From an uncultured Pseudomonadota bacterium (lineage in GTDB: Bacteria; Myxococcota_A; UBA796; CAJQPC01), in NCBI GenBank assembly GCA_913060515.1, contig CAJXRZ010000016.1, positions 31,482 to 95,481 of the forward strand: 64,000 nucleotides of DNA, read 5' to 3'. The notes below the pieces were generated by a model. That model had not been told where the DNA came from. It did not search any database and worked only from the letters and a program-made list of their open reading frames with translations. The position numbers were made by a program, and so were the translations under genes. This document shows, piece after piece, positions 34,179 to 42,621 of the stretch (position 1 is the stretch's first letter; every line of letters begins with the position of its first letter).

Positions 34179-36215
34179 TCAGACGGCCTGAACACTGCAG
34201 GGCAAACCGGACTGCTCCGGGGCCCCAGTGATGGGGTCCAAGTGGTCGGTGCCGACCAGCTCGCCTGCCGGAATCGCCCAGCCCCAGGGGATGGTCACAC
34301 CGATGGGGTGCTGACTGGCGTCCAGACGAACGGGGCCTTGGACCTCGCCGGCCGAGGTCTTCACGCGCACGGTCTGCCCGTCCGCAAAGCCAGCCTCCGG
34401 GTGCAGGATGATGCCGGGCTCCTCGGCGCCTTCGACGCGGTGGCGCCAGCCCCATCCGCCTGGCCAGCGGGCAGCGGTGAGCAAGCGGAAGGGCTTGGCG
34501 GCGTCCTCTGTGGGGGCCTTCAAGCCCATCACCACGGAGCGCAGCACATCGGGCGCCAGGTGCAGGCGCTCGTCCTCTTGTGTGGGCCGCCACTGGCTGC
34601 GGTCGGTCTCGCCTTCGTCCATGCCGTGGGGCATGCCGCGCAGGGTGGCCTCGTCGGGCAGTCCGCTCCAGTCCAGGATGCGGGCGACCCAGTCGTCCAA
34701 GTTCGCCGTCGCGCCCATGCGGCCTGTCAGACGCAAGTGCCGGCCCCACTCTCCCCGCAGCGATGGCTTGGCCGCCGAGAAGAGCTCTTTGAGGATCCAC
34801 TCGATGGAGCGAACGCTCTCGGGGGCTTGCAGCACCGGTGCGGTGGCTTGGGTGGAGACCGATGGCAGCAGGGCGTTGTCCAAGAGGTGCAGGTCACCGC
34901 GCTCCCAGAAGTGCTCGGTGGGCAGCACCCAGTCCGCCTTGGCGGCGGTCTCACTGTCCACGTTGTCTAGGACGACCAGGAGCTCCAATGCCTCGAGCGC
35001 CCGGTCCATCTCTTTCCGGCCAGGCAACTCCTGCAAGGGGCAGCCGCCTACGACAATCAAGCCCTTGAGCTGGCCTTCTCCTGGGGTGAGGATCTCCTCG
35101 GCCAACACGGTCCCGGGGAGCTGGAGTAGCAAGCTCTCCATGCCGCTTACCCGGCTCTTTGGGGCCCGTTCGCTCGGCAGGGTGGCCAGGACGGGGTGCA
35201 TGTCGATCAGTCCGCCGCTCTCATAGTGCCCGCCGGGTCGGAGCAGGTTGGCGGTTAGGGCCGATGTGACCAGCCACGCCCACGAGGCCACGGTGCCCAT
35301 GTGGGACTGGCAGACGGTGGCACTCGGCAGAATGGTGGCCATTGCGGCCCGACCGAACTTGAGCCCAACGCCAGAGAGTTCACCTACGTCGATCCCGCAA
35401 ATGTCCGCGCAGACCTGTGGGGTCCAAGGCGCCAGCCACTCTCGAAGGTCGTCCACGCCAGTGCAGTAGTCCCGCAGGTACTGCGCATCGGTCCAGTTGT
35501 TGAACAGTGTCGCGTGGGCCAGACCCAGCAAGTACCAAGGCTCGGTGCCCGGCTTGATCTGGATGTGCTCGTCTGCGTCCAAGGCCGTTGGGGTAGCGCG
35601 GGGATCCACCACGATGAGCTTGGTGCCCTGGCGCCGCTTGCGGAAGTAGTCCTGCGCCTGGGTGTGGATGGTGCCCGACTGCAAAGGACCCCAGCGGGCC
35701 TCTTGTTGGTCACTGCCGATCAGCACGGTGTAGTGAGCCCGTCCCACATCGCTGGTCAGTGGGACGGCAGCGCCCACAATGGACTCCACAGCCCGGAGCC
35801 GGCTGGCCCCGTACATGGCCAAAGGCGAGAAGAGGTTGGGGGTTCCGCTGCCTAGGGCCCATGCCGCCGCCCGGATCGCGCCCCGGTGGTCGAAGGCCAG
35901 CTCAGGGCCGGCGTACAGGCCGATTCCGCGGGTGTGCTCCCGGCGCAGCTTGGCCATGGATGCGCCGATCTCGGAGATGGCTTGGTCCCACTCCACCTCT
36001 TGCCATTCGGTGCCCACGCGCTTGCGGGGACGCAGGGGCCGGCCCTCGGCATGGGGCTCCTCAATGGTGGCTTGGCCCACGGGACAGAGGTGTCCGGCGC
36101 TGAAGGGGTTCAGCGGATCGCCGTCGATCTCCGTGATTCTGCCGCCCTGAACCTTGAGCTGTACACCGCAAAAGCCCTCGCATGCTCGGCAATAGGAGGG
36201 GATGGTCTCGGACAT
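34179..36215 (-). CDS. Molybdopterin oxidoreductase (bis-MGD family)
   Basis: A 678-aa enzyme with an N-terminal 4Fe-4S site (C9, C12, C16, C44; YCRACEGFCGV and GHLCPVG), the molybdopterin domains and the C-terminal GWAIPAGELVG dinucleotide-binding barrel. At the place where formate dehydrogenase or nitrate reductase carry a Cys or Sec metal ligand, this protein reads LAMYGASR with no Cys, so metal ligation may be unusual. There is no twin-arginine signal, so it is cytoplasmic. It is the last gene of a coupled set with two unknown proteins (36253, 37005). Confidence 0.88.
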   Translation of the reverse strand: MSETIPSYCRACEGFCGVQLKVQGGRITEIDGDPLNPFSAGHLCPVGQATIEEPHAEGRPLRPRKRVGTEWQEVEWDQAISEIGASMAKLRREHTRGIGLYAGPELAFDHRGAIRAAAWALGSGTPNLFSPLAMYGASRLRAVESIVGAAVPLTSDVGRAHYTVLIGSDQQEARWGPLQSGTIHTQAQDYFRKRRQGTKLIVVDPRATPTALDADEHIQIKPGTEPWYLLGLAHATLFNNWTDAQYLRDYCTGVDDLREWLAPWTPQVCADICGIDVGELSGVGLKFGRAAMATILPSATVCQSHMGTVASWAWLVTSALTANLLRPGGHYESGGLIDMHPVLATLPSERAPKSRVSGMESLLLQLPGTVLAEEILTPGEGQLKGLIVVGGCPLQELPGRKEMDRALEALELLVVLDNVDSETAAKADWVLPTEHFWERGDLHLLDNALLPSVSTQATAPVLQAPESVRSIEWILKELFSAAKPSLRGEWGRHLRLTGRMGATANLDDWVARILDWSGLPDEATLRGMPHGMDEGETDRSQWRPTQEDERLHLAPDVLRSVVMGLKAPTEDAAKPFRLLTAARWPGGWGWRHRVEGAEEPGIILHPEAGFADGQTVRVKTSAGEVQGPVRLDASQHPIGVTIPWGWAIPAGELVGTDHLDPITGAPEQSGLPCSVQAV

Positions 36216-36252
36216 AATCAGGGCTCTCCGGCGCAGGTCGTGGCGCAGACTA

Positions 36253-37008
36253 TCAGGCGCGCAGGCCTGCTAGGATCAGGCTTAGCCGTGCTTGCGCACG
36301 TGGAAAGGGTCCCAGGTCTGCCAGCAGGTTCATCGCGGCCTCTCGGCTACGCAGTTTTGCCATCAAAGGCAGCAGGACTTCTTGAGCATCTGGCCCTTTG
36401 GCGGCCGCGATCCAGGGAACCACCCGTATGGTCGGGTGGGCCGCCAGGAGCTGGCCGGCCCCTTGAGTGGCCGCTGAAGAATCCACGAGAGCCAGTGCGC
36501 CGACCGCCGCTGCCTGTCCCTGGGCCGCTTGGTTCAACAGGGCGTCCAAGTGGCCGGCCTTGGCGTGGGCGACGCAGACCCCGGGGTAGGCCGGGTGGTC
36601 TTGGGTTCCCTGGAGGTGTGCGCTCCCCGGCGCGCTGTCCTCGAACTTGCCCGAGAGTCCCACAAGCCAACCAGCGGTCGGGAAGGCCTTCACGGCGGCG
36701 GCCAAGACTTCGGGCTTGCTCTCCGGGGCCAGGTCCCCCAGACGGCGGATGGTGCCCGCAGGGGTGGTCTGCTTCACCAGCGCGGGCAGCACAGCCAGGG
36801 CGGCTTGAACGGCGCGGGTGCCGGTGGCTGCCTTGGGCCCAAGGACCAGGTCGACCAGGGCCATGGGCGCTTCACTCGCCAGCGCTTGGTAGAGGGGATC
36901 CAGAGGGGACTGGTGGTCCAGCAGAGTGCTGACCTCGTTCCGGAGCAGCTCCAAGTCGCGGGGCAGAACCAGAGCGCTCAGATCGCCCGAGGCCAGCTTG
37001 CTGCTCAT
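36253..37008 (-). CDS. Hypothetical protein, helical repeats, partner of a molybdoenzyme
   Basis: A 251-aa, Ala/Leu-rich, mainly helical protein whose pattern of paired helices (VQAALAVLPALVKQTTP; KPEVLAAAVKAFPTAGWLVGL) suggests HEAT-like repeats. No cofactor motif is seen. The ATG at 37008 has GGAGGAAGGA upstream. It overlaps the upstream gene by 4 bases and is followed after 37 bases by the molybdopterin oxidoreductase. It might be a dedicated chaperone or docking subunit, but this is inference from position. Confidence 0.72.
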   Translation of the reverse strand: MSSKLASGDLSALVLPRDLELLRNEVSTLLDHQSPLDPLYQALASEAPMALVDLVLGPKAATGTRAVQAALAVLPALVKQTTPAGTIRRLGDLAPESKPEVLAAAVKAFPTAGWLVGLSGKFEDSAPGSAHLQGTQDHPAYPGVCVAHAKAGHLDALLNQAAQGQAAAVGALALVDSSAATQGAGQLLAAHPTIRVVPWIAAAKGPDAQEVLLPLMAKLRSREAAMNLLADLGPFPRAQARLSLILAGLRA

Positions 37009-37457
37009 GATCCTTCCTCCCCACACACAGCGACCCAGTCCTGCTTGGGGCAGGGGAGTGCTGGAGGCATCTCATCAGGGATGCCCAGGGCCGAGGGCAG
37101 GCTGTGGGCCTGGGGCAGGCCTTCCACTTGGGAGAGTCCGCAGCCGCTGAGCCAGTTGCCCGTCGGATCACTGGCCTGTGCCAGCAGGCTGAGATCGGCG
37201 CCGCGGGTGGGCCCCAAGGTCTCCGGCGCGCTCCCCAGGGTGCGCCAGAGGGACTCCAGCAGGCTGGGGGCGTCTTGCCCATCCACGTTCTCCAGGAGCC
37301 GTTGCAGCTCCAAGACCGCATCCCAGGATTGCTCCGGTGGCAGGCCCGAGGCCAATCGAGCCGCGATCTGTAGGGTGGCTGGGCCCCGCGCCAGCTCAAG
37401 GCTGACGTGACCGCTGTAGGGCAATCGGGCGCGAGAAGGGGACAGGGACAGGGGCAT
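37005..37457 (-). CDS. Hypothetical protein, first gene of the molybdoenzyme operon
   Basis: A 150-aa soluble protein. The N-terminus (MPLSLSPSRARLPYSGHVSLEL) is followed by a helical middle (SWDAVLELQRLLENVDGQD) and a C-terminus with Cys in LSGCGLSQVEG, ALPCPKQDWVAVCGE. The start is taken at the ATG at 37457; an upstream in-frame start is possible but has no ribosome site. It overlaps the next gene by 4 bases (ATGA). No family was recognised. Confidence 0.65.
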   Translation of the reverse strand: MPLSLSPSRARLPYSGHVSLELARGPATLQIAARLASGLPPEQSWDAVLELQRLLENVDGQDAPSLLESLWRTLGSAPETLGPTRGADLSLLAQASDPTGNWLSGCGLSQVEGLPQAHSLPSALGIPDEMPPALPCPKQDWVAVCGEEGS

Positions 37458-37490
37458 GAAGATCCAAGCTCGGCCGCACGGTAGCGCCGA

Positions 37491-37530
37491 TGGGGGCCTA
37501 ACCCCCACAGAGTCCCCCTGCTGTAGGGGG
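37491..37530. other. Two adjacent GC hairpins in a divergent promoter region
   Basis: TGGGGG/CCCCCA (37491-37507, loop of 5) and CCCCCT/AGGGGG (37514-37530, loop of 5) lie back to back in the 131 bases between divergent genes. They could act as a leader hairpin, an insulator or a protein-binding site. No U tract follows either. Confidence 0.4.
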
Positions 37531-37588
37531 GCCCCGGTGCCTTGCCTTGGGCCATAGCGCAGGGTAGGAGAGGGCCCCTGGAGATGTC

Positions 37589-37837
37589 ATGCACGACTAC
37601 CTGATTCCCTTTGGCGGCGTCCTCACCGCATCCGGTCTCACCACCATGCTTATTTCAGGCTGGACTGGCCCCGAGGGTGAGCACATGTCCACCCAGATCG
37701 CCAACCTCGGCTTCTCCGCTGTCAGCGACATCAGTCTGACCTCGGCGGGCGTGCTTGCCTTTGTGTTGATCTTCACGGGGATCGCCATGATGGTGTACGG
37801 CAACGGCACCGCGCACAAGGTGACGGGCGGCTACTGA
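37589..37837 (+). CDS. Small membrane protein
   Basis: An 82-aa protein with two hydrophobic helices, LIPFGGVLTASGLTTMLIS (about 5-23) and SAGVLAFVLIFTGIAMMVY (about 51-69), joined by a short polar loop with EGEHMSTQIANLGF. GGAG precedes the ATG. The next gene starts two bases after its stop, so the pair is co-expressed. No family was recognised. Confidence 0.75.
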   Translation: MHDYLIPFGGVLTASGLTTMLISGWTGPEGEHMSTQIANLGFSAVSDISLTSAGVLAFVLIFTGIAMMVYGNGTAHKVTGGY

Positions 37838-37838
37838 A

Positions 37839-38909
37839 GTGGCGCAAGAGCCCCCAAAGTTTGATGCGGACCCGGCCTACAAGCCGCGCCTGCATCGGGG
37901 GCTCAAGAAGCTCGTCCGCCCGCTGCTCCGAGAAGTGGAGCGCGCGGTAGACCAAGTAGAAGAGCCCTTGGGCCGGGTCGAGGTCGCTCTGGCCCACCTT
38001 GCGCTCGGGGACACACCAGAAGGCCAGTCACCGGCCAGCCACTTGGCGCCGGGCGTTCCGCGTATTCGGCCCGTGTTGGTGCTCTTGGCCAGCCGTGCTG
38101 CTGGCTCCGACGACGCGGTGGTCACGGAAGCGGTCTTCTCCGCTGAGCTGCTCGAGCAGGCCTTGCGCGTGCACGATGCGGCCCTGGGCAAGCAAGATGG
38201 CCGTCGGCGACGCATCGCCCGACGGCTGCTCGGGGGAGCTGCCCACTGGCTGGGTGGCCACAACCTCACACTCAGAGCCCTGGAAGTGGCCCGTGCGGCC
38301 CCAAGCCCCGAGCTGCTCGGGGAAGCACTGGACACCGTGAGGGAGATCAGCGAAGGGCACGCCCTGGCCGTCTCTCTTCGTGACCGGGACGCCTCGGAAG
38401 ATGACTGGCGGGAGTACGCCGAGTCTCACAACGGCGCCGTGTTCTCCTTCTGCACCCGTGCAGGCGGCAGACTGGCTCGCGCACCGCGTCCGGTTCTCTC
38501 TGCGCTTGGACGCTACGGCCGCTCGATGGGCGTGGCTTGGCATGCGGTGGAAGACCAGTGGATCATGTCGCTGCCGGCGGACGAGTTTTTGCGGGTCTTG
38601 GCGCGGCGTTTGGCCACAGGCCGTCCGGTTCTGCCCTTGATCGTGGCCTTGGAGCGGGATCCTGCCCTGGATCAGCTCTTGGACCGGGTCCTGGCCCGCG
38701 GCGTCACCTCGGACGCCGAGACCTTGCGCCAAGCCATCATCGCGGCCGGCGGGGAGCAGATCGCGCGGCGCATGCTCGTGGAGTCCAGTTTTGCCGCCAG
38801 ACGGGCACTTCGGGCCCTTGAGCCCTCGGAGCATCGGGACACCTTGGATCGCTTGGCGTCCAGCATTGCGACCCCGGGAAGCAGCCTGCCGGGCGATTCC
38901 CTCAAGTAG
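37839..38909 (+). CDS. Polyprenyl-synthetase-like protein lacking both Asp-rich motifs
   Basis: A 356-aa, all-helical protein with the isoprenyl synthase plan: RIRPVLVLLASRAAG (about 75-89) matches the GKRLRPxLV entry motif, and NGAVFSFCTRAGGRLA and YGRSMGVAWHAVED match later helices. The first Asp-rich motif (DDxxD) is reduced to HDAAL (112-116) and the second reads VEDQWIM (237-243). Magnesium-diphosphate chemistry is therefore unlikely, and it is probably a pseudoenzyme or regulatory subunit. It begins with GTG, two bases after a small membrane protein gene. Confidence 0.72.
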   Translation: MAQEPPKFDADPAYKPRLHRGLKKLVRPLLREVERAVDQVEEPLGRVEVALAHLALGDTPEGQSPASHLAPGVPRIRPVLVLLASRAAGSDDAVVTEAVFSAELLEQALRVHDAALGKQDGRRRRIARRLLGGAAHWLGGHNLTLRALEVARAAPSPELLGEALDTVREISEGHALAVSLRDRDASEDDWREYAESHNGAVFSFCTRAGGRLARAPRPVLSALGRYGRSMGVAWHAVEDQWIMSLPADEFLRVLARRLATGRPVLPLIVALERDPALDQLLDRVLARGVTSDAETLRQAIIAAGGEQIARRMLVESSFAARRALRALEPSEHRDTLDRLASSIATPGSSLPGDSLK

Positions 38910-38973
38910 CGGACCCCGCTCCCCGTTGGGTTAACTCCAACTCGCGCTCTTCCGGGCGCAGAGGAGATTGACC

Positions 38974-39681
38974 ATGAAGAAGCTGATCTGTGGCGTGCTG
39001 TGCCTAAGCCCGCTGATCGCCTGTGAGAGCGTGTCGAGCACCGACGTGCTCACCAACGGCATGTACGCAAACCTGGAAGTGAGCGCCGATGGCAGCGGCA
39101 CCAGCCGCGCCAACGCTGTTCTGCGTGTCGGGGGCGGAAGCTCCAACGTCTACGTAGACCTGGTCGAGGGGGACACCTTGACCGTCAAGCAGGGTGAAGA
39201 CACCGTCGAGCTGGAGAAGTCCAGCGTGGGTGACTTCCGCGAGTACAACGCTGAGTTTGAAGTGGACGAAGAGGGCAGCGCCTTCGACTTCGCCTTTACG
39301 CGTGACGTGGATGAGGGCGCGCCTTCCAGCATCGTCGTCTTGCCCGCGAAGTTCGAGATCACCGCGCCAGAAGTGGACGCCACCATCTCCCGCGCCGAGG
39401 ACCTGACCTTCACCTGGGACGGCGGCAGCGACGATGCCATGCGCTACAACATGGACGGCGACTGCGTCTTTAGCGAAGGGGAGACCTTGGAAGGTGACGA
39501 GGGGACCTACACCATCCCTGGCGGCACCATTGAGTCCGTGGACGAGAATGACCCCGAGACCTGCAGTATCGAGTTGGTGCTCAGCCGGGTGCGCGCAGGC
39601 GACGTGGACGCAGGCTTTGGCGAGGGTGGCAGCGCCGAGGGCGTGCAGGTGCGTCGTTTGAAGTTTGTAAGCGCGCCTTGA
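38974..39681 (+). CDS. Hypothetical exported lipoprotein
   Basis: A 235-aa protein with a signal peptide (MKKLICGVLCLSPLIAC) and a beta-rich acidic body: LEVSADGSGTSRANAVLRVGG, YVDLVEGDTLTVKQGED and an Ig-like LTFTWDGGSDDAMRYNMDGDC. Two Cys (DGDC and PETC) probably pair. AGGAG precedes the ATG. It looks like a surface protein of unknown role. Confidence 0.8.
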   Translation: MKKLICGVLCLSPLIACESVSSTDVLTNGMYANLEVSADGSGTSRANAVLRVGGGSSNVYVDLVEGDTLTVKQGEDTVELEKSSVGDFREYNAEFEVDEEGSAFDFAFTRDVDEGAPSSIVVLPAKFEITAPEVDATISRAEDLTFTWDGGSDDAMRYNMDGDCVFSEGETLEGDEGTYTIPGGTIESVDENDPETCSIELVLSRVRAGDVDAGFGEGGSAEGVQVRRLKFVSAP

Positions 39682-39706
39682 AGCTCCGTGTTTGAAGGAC
39701 GGAGCT
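39682..39706. terminator. Hairpin between convergent genes
   Basis: AGCTCCGT and ACGGAGCT form an 8-bp perfect stem with a 9-base loop, one base after the stop of the lipoprotein gene and 12 bases before the end of the convergent PDZ gene. There is no U tract, so it is at best a weak or factor-assisted terminator. Confidence 0.4.
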
Positions 39707-39717
39707 GCTGACTTGGG

Positions 39718-40782
39718 TCAGTAGCTCCATCCCATTGAGCGGCTCTGAAGCATGCCGACGATGTCTTCCTCGGAGAACCCGGCGTCTCTGTAGACTTGGT
39801 CGGCTGGTTCCAGCTTGAGCTGTGCCGTCGTGCCGTCGCTGAAGCCGAGCTCTATGCTGCGGCCCACTGGGCCCGGTAGGAGCTCGCCAGGGATGTGACC
39901 TGCGACCTCTTGGCCGTCGACGGATGTGATCTCGTCGCCAGCGACCATTCCGGCGCCAGCAGCAGGGCTTCCCGGCAAGACCTCGGGTACTTCCCAGTAG
40001 TCCTGGGCGGGCCGAGACCAGGCGATGATGCCCATCATGGCGAGCTCTTCGGCACGGAGTTCAAGCTCTATGTCTTCCGTTGCTTCCGGGACGAAGGCCT
40101 CGGCTAGGCTGTCTCCCATCTCGCCACCGTACGCGTGCAGGGTGCAGGGGCGGGTGTGCACGCGGGCTGCTTCAAAGCTGCCTTGCTCATCGCTCGTCAG
40201 AAACAGATCACAGCCACGCACTTTGGCTTGGGCCGCGGGGCTGCCATCGTGAGCGAGAACCTGACCGCTCAGTGTGAAGACTTCTGCGGGAAGTAGTGGG
40301 CCGAGTTGACAGGTTCGCAGTCCAGATAGCGGGTCTCGAGTCCAGGTAAGGGGGGTCTGCTCGAATCCCGAGAGGATGAGCAGCCCGTCCCCTTCTGGCG
40401 CATCCTCCCTGAGGATGAGGTCTCCGCTCGCGAGTACCGAGACAGGCGTCCTAAGCAGCCCAGATACAAAGCTTCCGTCGGTGTGTGGTGGGACGCCAGC
40501 GATGGGGCACCGGACCTGTGCATCAAGCCTGGCTTCCACCTGGCTGTTCAGCCCGTCGAAGAGTGCATTCTTCACGTCGGCTTCAGTGAATTCGAGGGGC
40601 GTCCCAGTGTCCTGAGACGTCCGCTCAGCCTTGGGGTGAACCCTTGGTGTGGCTTCGATGTCCTCCTCGGCGCTGGTCCGAAGCCCAGACTCGACCTCCT
40701 GGTCCTTGAGTGCGGCCAGAAGCATGAGCAGCAACAAAGCAGCAGCAGTAGCAAGCAACCAACGTTTTCGAGTCTGAGCCAC
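39718..40782 (-). CDS. Membrane-anchored PDZ-domain protein
   Basis: A 354-aa protein with an N-terminal membrane anchor (RWLLATAAALLLLMLLAAL), a beta sandwich like a carboxypeptidase regulatory domain (FTLSGQVLAHDGSPAAQAKVRGCDLFL, about 190-216) and a PDZ domain (VLPGSPAAGAGMVAGDEITSVDGQEV, about 285-310). The GTG at 40782 has AGGAG five bases upstream and is preferred over a longer frame. No protease domain is present, so it may be a scaffold. The upstream small gene is 8 bases away. Confidence 0.82.
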   Translation of the reverse strand: MAQTRKRWLLATAAALLLLMLLAALKDQEVESGLRTSAEEDIEATPRVHPKAERTSQDTGTPLEFTEADVKNALFDGLNSQVEARLDAQVRCPIAGVPPHTDGSFVSGLLRTPVSVLASGDLILREDAPEGDGLLILSGFEQTPLTWTRDPLSGLRTCQLGPLLPAEVFTLSGQVLAHDGSPAAQAKVRGCDLFLTSDEQGSFEAARVHTRPCTLHAYGGEMGDSLAEAFVPEATEDIELELRAEELAMMGIIAWSRPAQDYWEVPEVLPGSPAAGAGMVAGDEITSVDGQEVAGHIPGELLPGPVGRSIELGFSDGTTAQLKLEPADQVYRDAGFSEEDIVGMLQSRSMGWSY

Positions 40783-40790
40783 GGATGCTC

Positions 40791-41102
40791 CTAGGGGGTC
40801 AAGTGCCCAGTAAGCATGTTCTTGCACTTGTTGACCAAGCCTGCGTTTGAACGCTCTTCAGCTTCAAGAGACATAATCTGCTGCCAGTAGTACCCGGCGA
40901 GAGCAATGTTTCCATCCCCGTCGGCTTGCTCCATCTTGGAGTACAGCTCGTCGATTTGCTTTGCTAGGCCGTTCTGGGCAGCGATAGCTTTCGAACATAC
41001 CGAAAATAGAGTCGTGGTGGTCGTGCCGGCATGCGCCTCCGAAGCCTCAGCCTGGCCTCCAAACCCACCCAAAGAAACGAGCAATAGCAATAGCGAAGTC
41101 AT
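40791..41102 (-). CDS. Small exported helical protein
   Basis: A 103-aa protein with a signal peptide (MTSLLLLLVSLGGFGGQAEA) and a short helical body (FSVCSKAIAAQNGLAKQIDELYSKM; YYWQQIMSLEAEERSNAGLVNKCKNM) with two Cys that could form a disulfide across a helical hairpin. The ATG at 41102 has AGGAG 7 bases upstream. It forms an operon with the PDZ protein. The local base composition is lower in GC than the neighbours. Confidence 0.72.
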   Translation of the reverse strand: MTSLLLLLVSLGGFGGQAEASEAHAGTTTTTLFSVCSKAIAAQNGLAKQIDELYSKMEQADGDGNIALAGYYWQQIMSLEAEERSNAGLVNKCKNMLTGHLTP

Positions 41103-41231
41103 CTTCAATCTCCTGATTGTTGTTCACCAGGAGGTTCCCCCCCCTGGATGGACTCAGGCTACGGAACGCTTCGTGAATGCAACGCGAAGCCCCAAAGAAG
41201 GGGCCTCAGCTCACCTCAAAACGAAAGCACT

Positions 41232-42542
41232 CTACTCGTCAAAGTTCTTCTGGAACGCCGTAAATCGGTAGTAGCTGCCCGGCCCGCCAGCGCTGGAGAT
41301 CGCGCTGACCTCGATGGTGTAGGTGCCCGCAACCAGGGGACCGACGTAGGCCACATCGGCGAAGAGATCTTGCTCCGTGTCGACCTCGCCTTCTGCGATG
41401 ACGTTGCCTTGGTCGTCCAAGATGCGCACCGCCGAATCGCTCAACAGGCTGCCGTAGGCGTCCGCGGTGCCGTTGATGTAGAGGTAGTTCCCGTCGATGA
41501 TGTTGACTGAGAAGCGGTCCACGTCGCCGTCGTAGTCCAGCACACCTAGACCTCGACTGGTGCCACGGTCCCGGCCCTCATCGTCCTGATCCATGGTGAC
41601 CGGGAGCGCGGTCTCCTCTCCGCTGGAGTCGTTTGGCTCCTCCTCCACCTGGTCATCCTCGTACCAGCTCACCGCGTAGCTGTGCAGGGTCGTCCAGGCG
41701 TTGGCGCCCCCCTTGCCGTTTGCGTCGCTGACCTTGAGGAGGACCTCGCTGGCCTCGATGCGGAAGTGCACCCCTCGGTTCAGGGGCGTGGGGGACTCCT
41801 TGTAGAACAGGGGCGTGCCGTCGGGCAGCATCATCTCCACCACGGGGCTCAGGTCGGTGTCCCGGGAGTCGGCGCTGCCCACGATGTACATGGCGGCGCC
41901 GGGGGTGACGCTGAAACGGAACCAGTCGCTGTCTCCGTCTTCCTCCAGAACCACGCCGAAGTTGTCGACGTTGTTGTCGTTGAGCGTCAGGTCCTGGCTG
42001 GGCTCGTCCATGGAGTCTTCTTCGACGGCGACGGTCTCGAATGGCAGCAGCTCCAGGTCGTATTTGGCCGCGCCGCTGTGCTCTGGACCGGCGGAGACCT
42101 GGATCAGCCAGTCTCCGGGCTCGCTCAGGTAGGCCATCAGGACCGTGTCGAGGCTGCTCACAGTGCCGATGGGATGGTTGTCCTCGCCAGCGTGGAGCTT
42201 GCCGGATGGGCTGTACAGGTCGATGCGGGTGTCGGAGTCCTCGCAGACGGTCTGAAGGCGCGCCCACTCGCCGCCTTGGCTGGAGAAGGTGTACCAGTCC
42301 GCGTCCTCGGCATCGTTCAACCAGGCGTGCTCGGGCGTCTCCCAGAGAATGCCGATGGCCCCCTCCTTGTCATTGTCGTTGTCGCCGCTCTCGCAAAACC
42401 CTCCGTCGTTGCAGAACTCGTAGGGCTGGCAGTCCGTGTCCTCGATGCAGACGGGATCTGGATCAGGTTGGGTTCTTCCCGTATCTCCTGAGTCGCTTGA
42501 GCCAGTGCAGCCAATGAGTAGAACGTAAGGAAGCGAGGTCAT
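41232..42542 (-). CDS. Large PPC-domain lipoprotein
   Basis: A 436-aa lipoprotein (VLLIGC) with a TG/SG linker, a Cys-rich knot (CIEDTDCQPYEFCNDGGFCE, about 32-51) and then three bacterial pre-peptidase C-terminal-like beta domains: ADWYTFSSQGGEWARLQ, SDWFRFSVTPGAAMYI and VDRFSVNIIDGNYLYI. Such domains coat the outside of Gram-negative gliding bacteria. The ATG at 42542 is divergent from trpS, with start regions that nearly touch. Confidence 0.85.
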   Translation of the reverse strand: MTSLPYVLLIGCTGSSDSGDTGRTQPDPDPVCIEDTDCQPYEFCNDGGFCESGDNDNDKEGAIGILWETPEHAWLNDAEDADWYTFSSQGGEWARLQTVCEDSDTRIDLYSPSGKLHAGEDNHPIGTVSSLDTVLMAYLSEPGDWLIQVSAGPEHSGAAKYDLELLPFETVAVEEDSMDEPSQDLTLNDNNVDNFGVVLEEDGDSDWFRFSVTPGAAMYIVGSADSRDTDLSPVVEMMLPDGTPLFYKESPTPLNRGVHFRIEASEVLLKVSDANGKGGANAWTTLHSYAVSWYEDDQVEEEPNDSSGEETALPVTMDQDDEGRDRGTSRGLGVLDYDGDVDRFSVNIIDGNYLYINGTADAYGSLLSDSAVRILDDQGNVIAEGEVDTEQDLFADVAYVGPLVAGTYTIEVSAISSAGGPGSYYRFTAFQKNFDE

Positions 42543-42621
42543 GCTGTCTCCGAGGGGTCTATGTCGCCAGACTACCTTGCCGCGGGAGGCTGGGTGGTTA
42601 GCTCGGGGGGCCAACCGGAGA

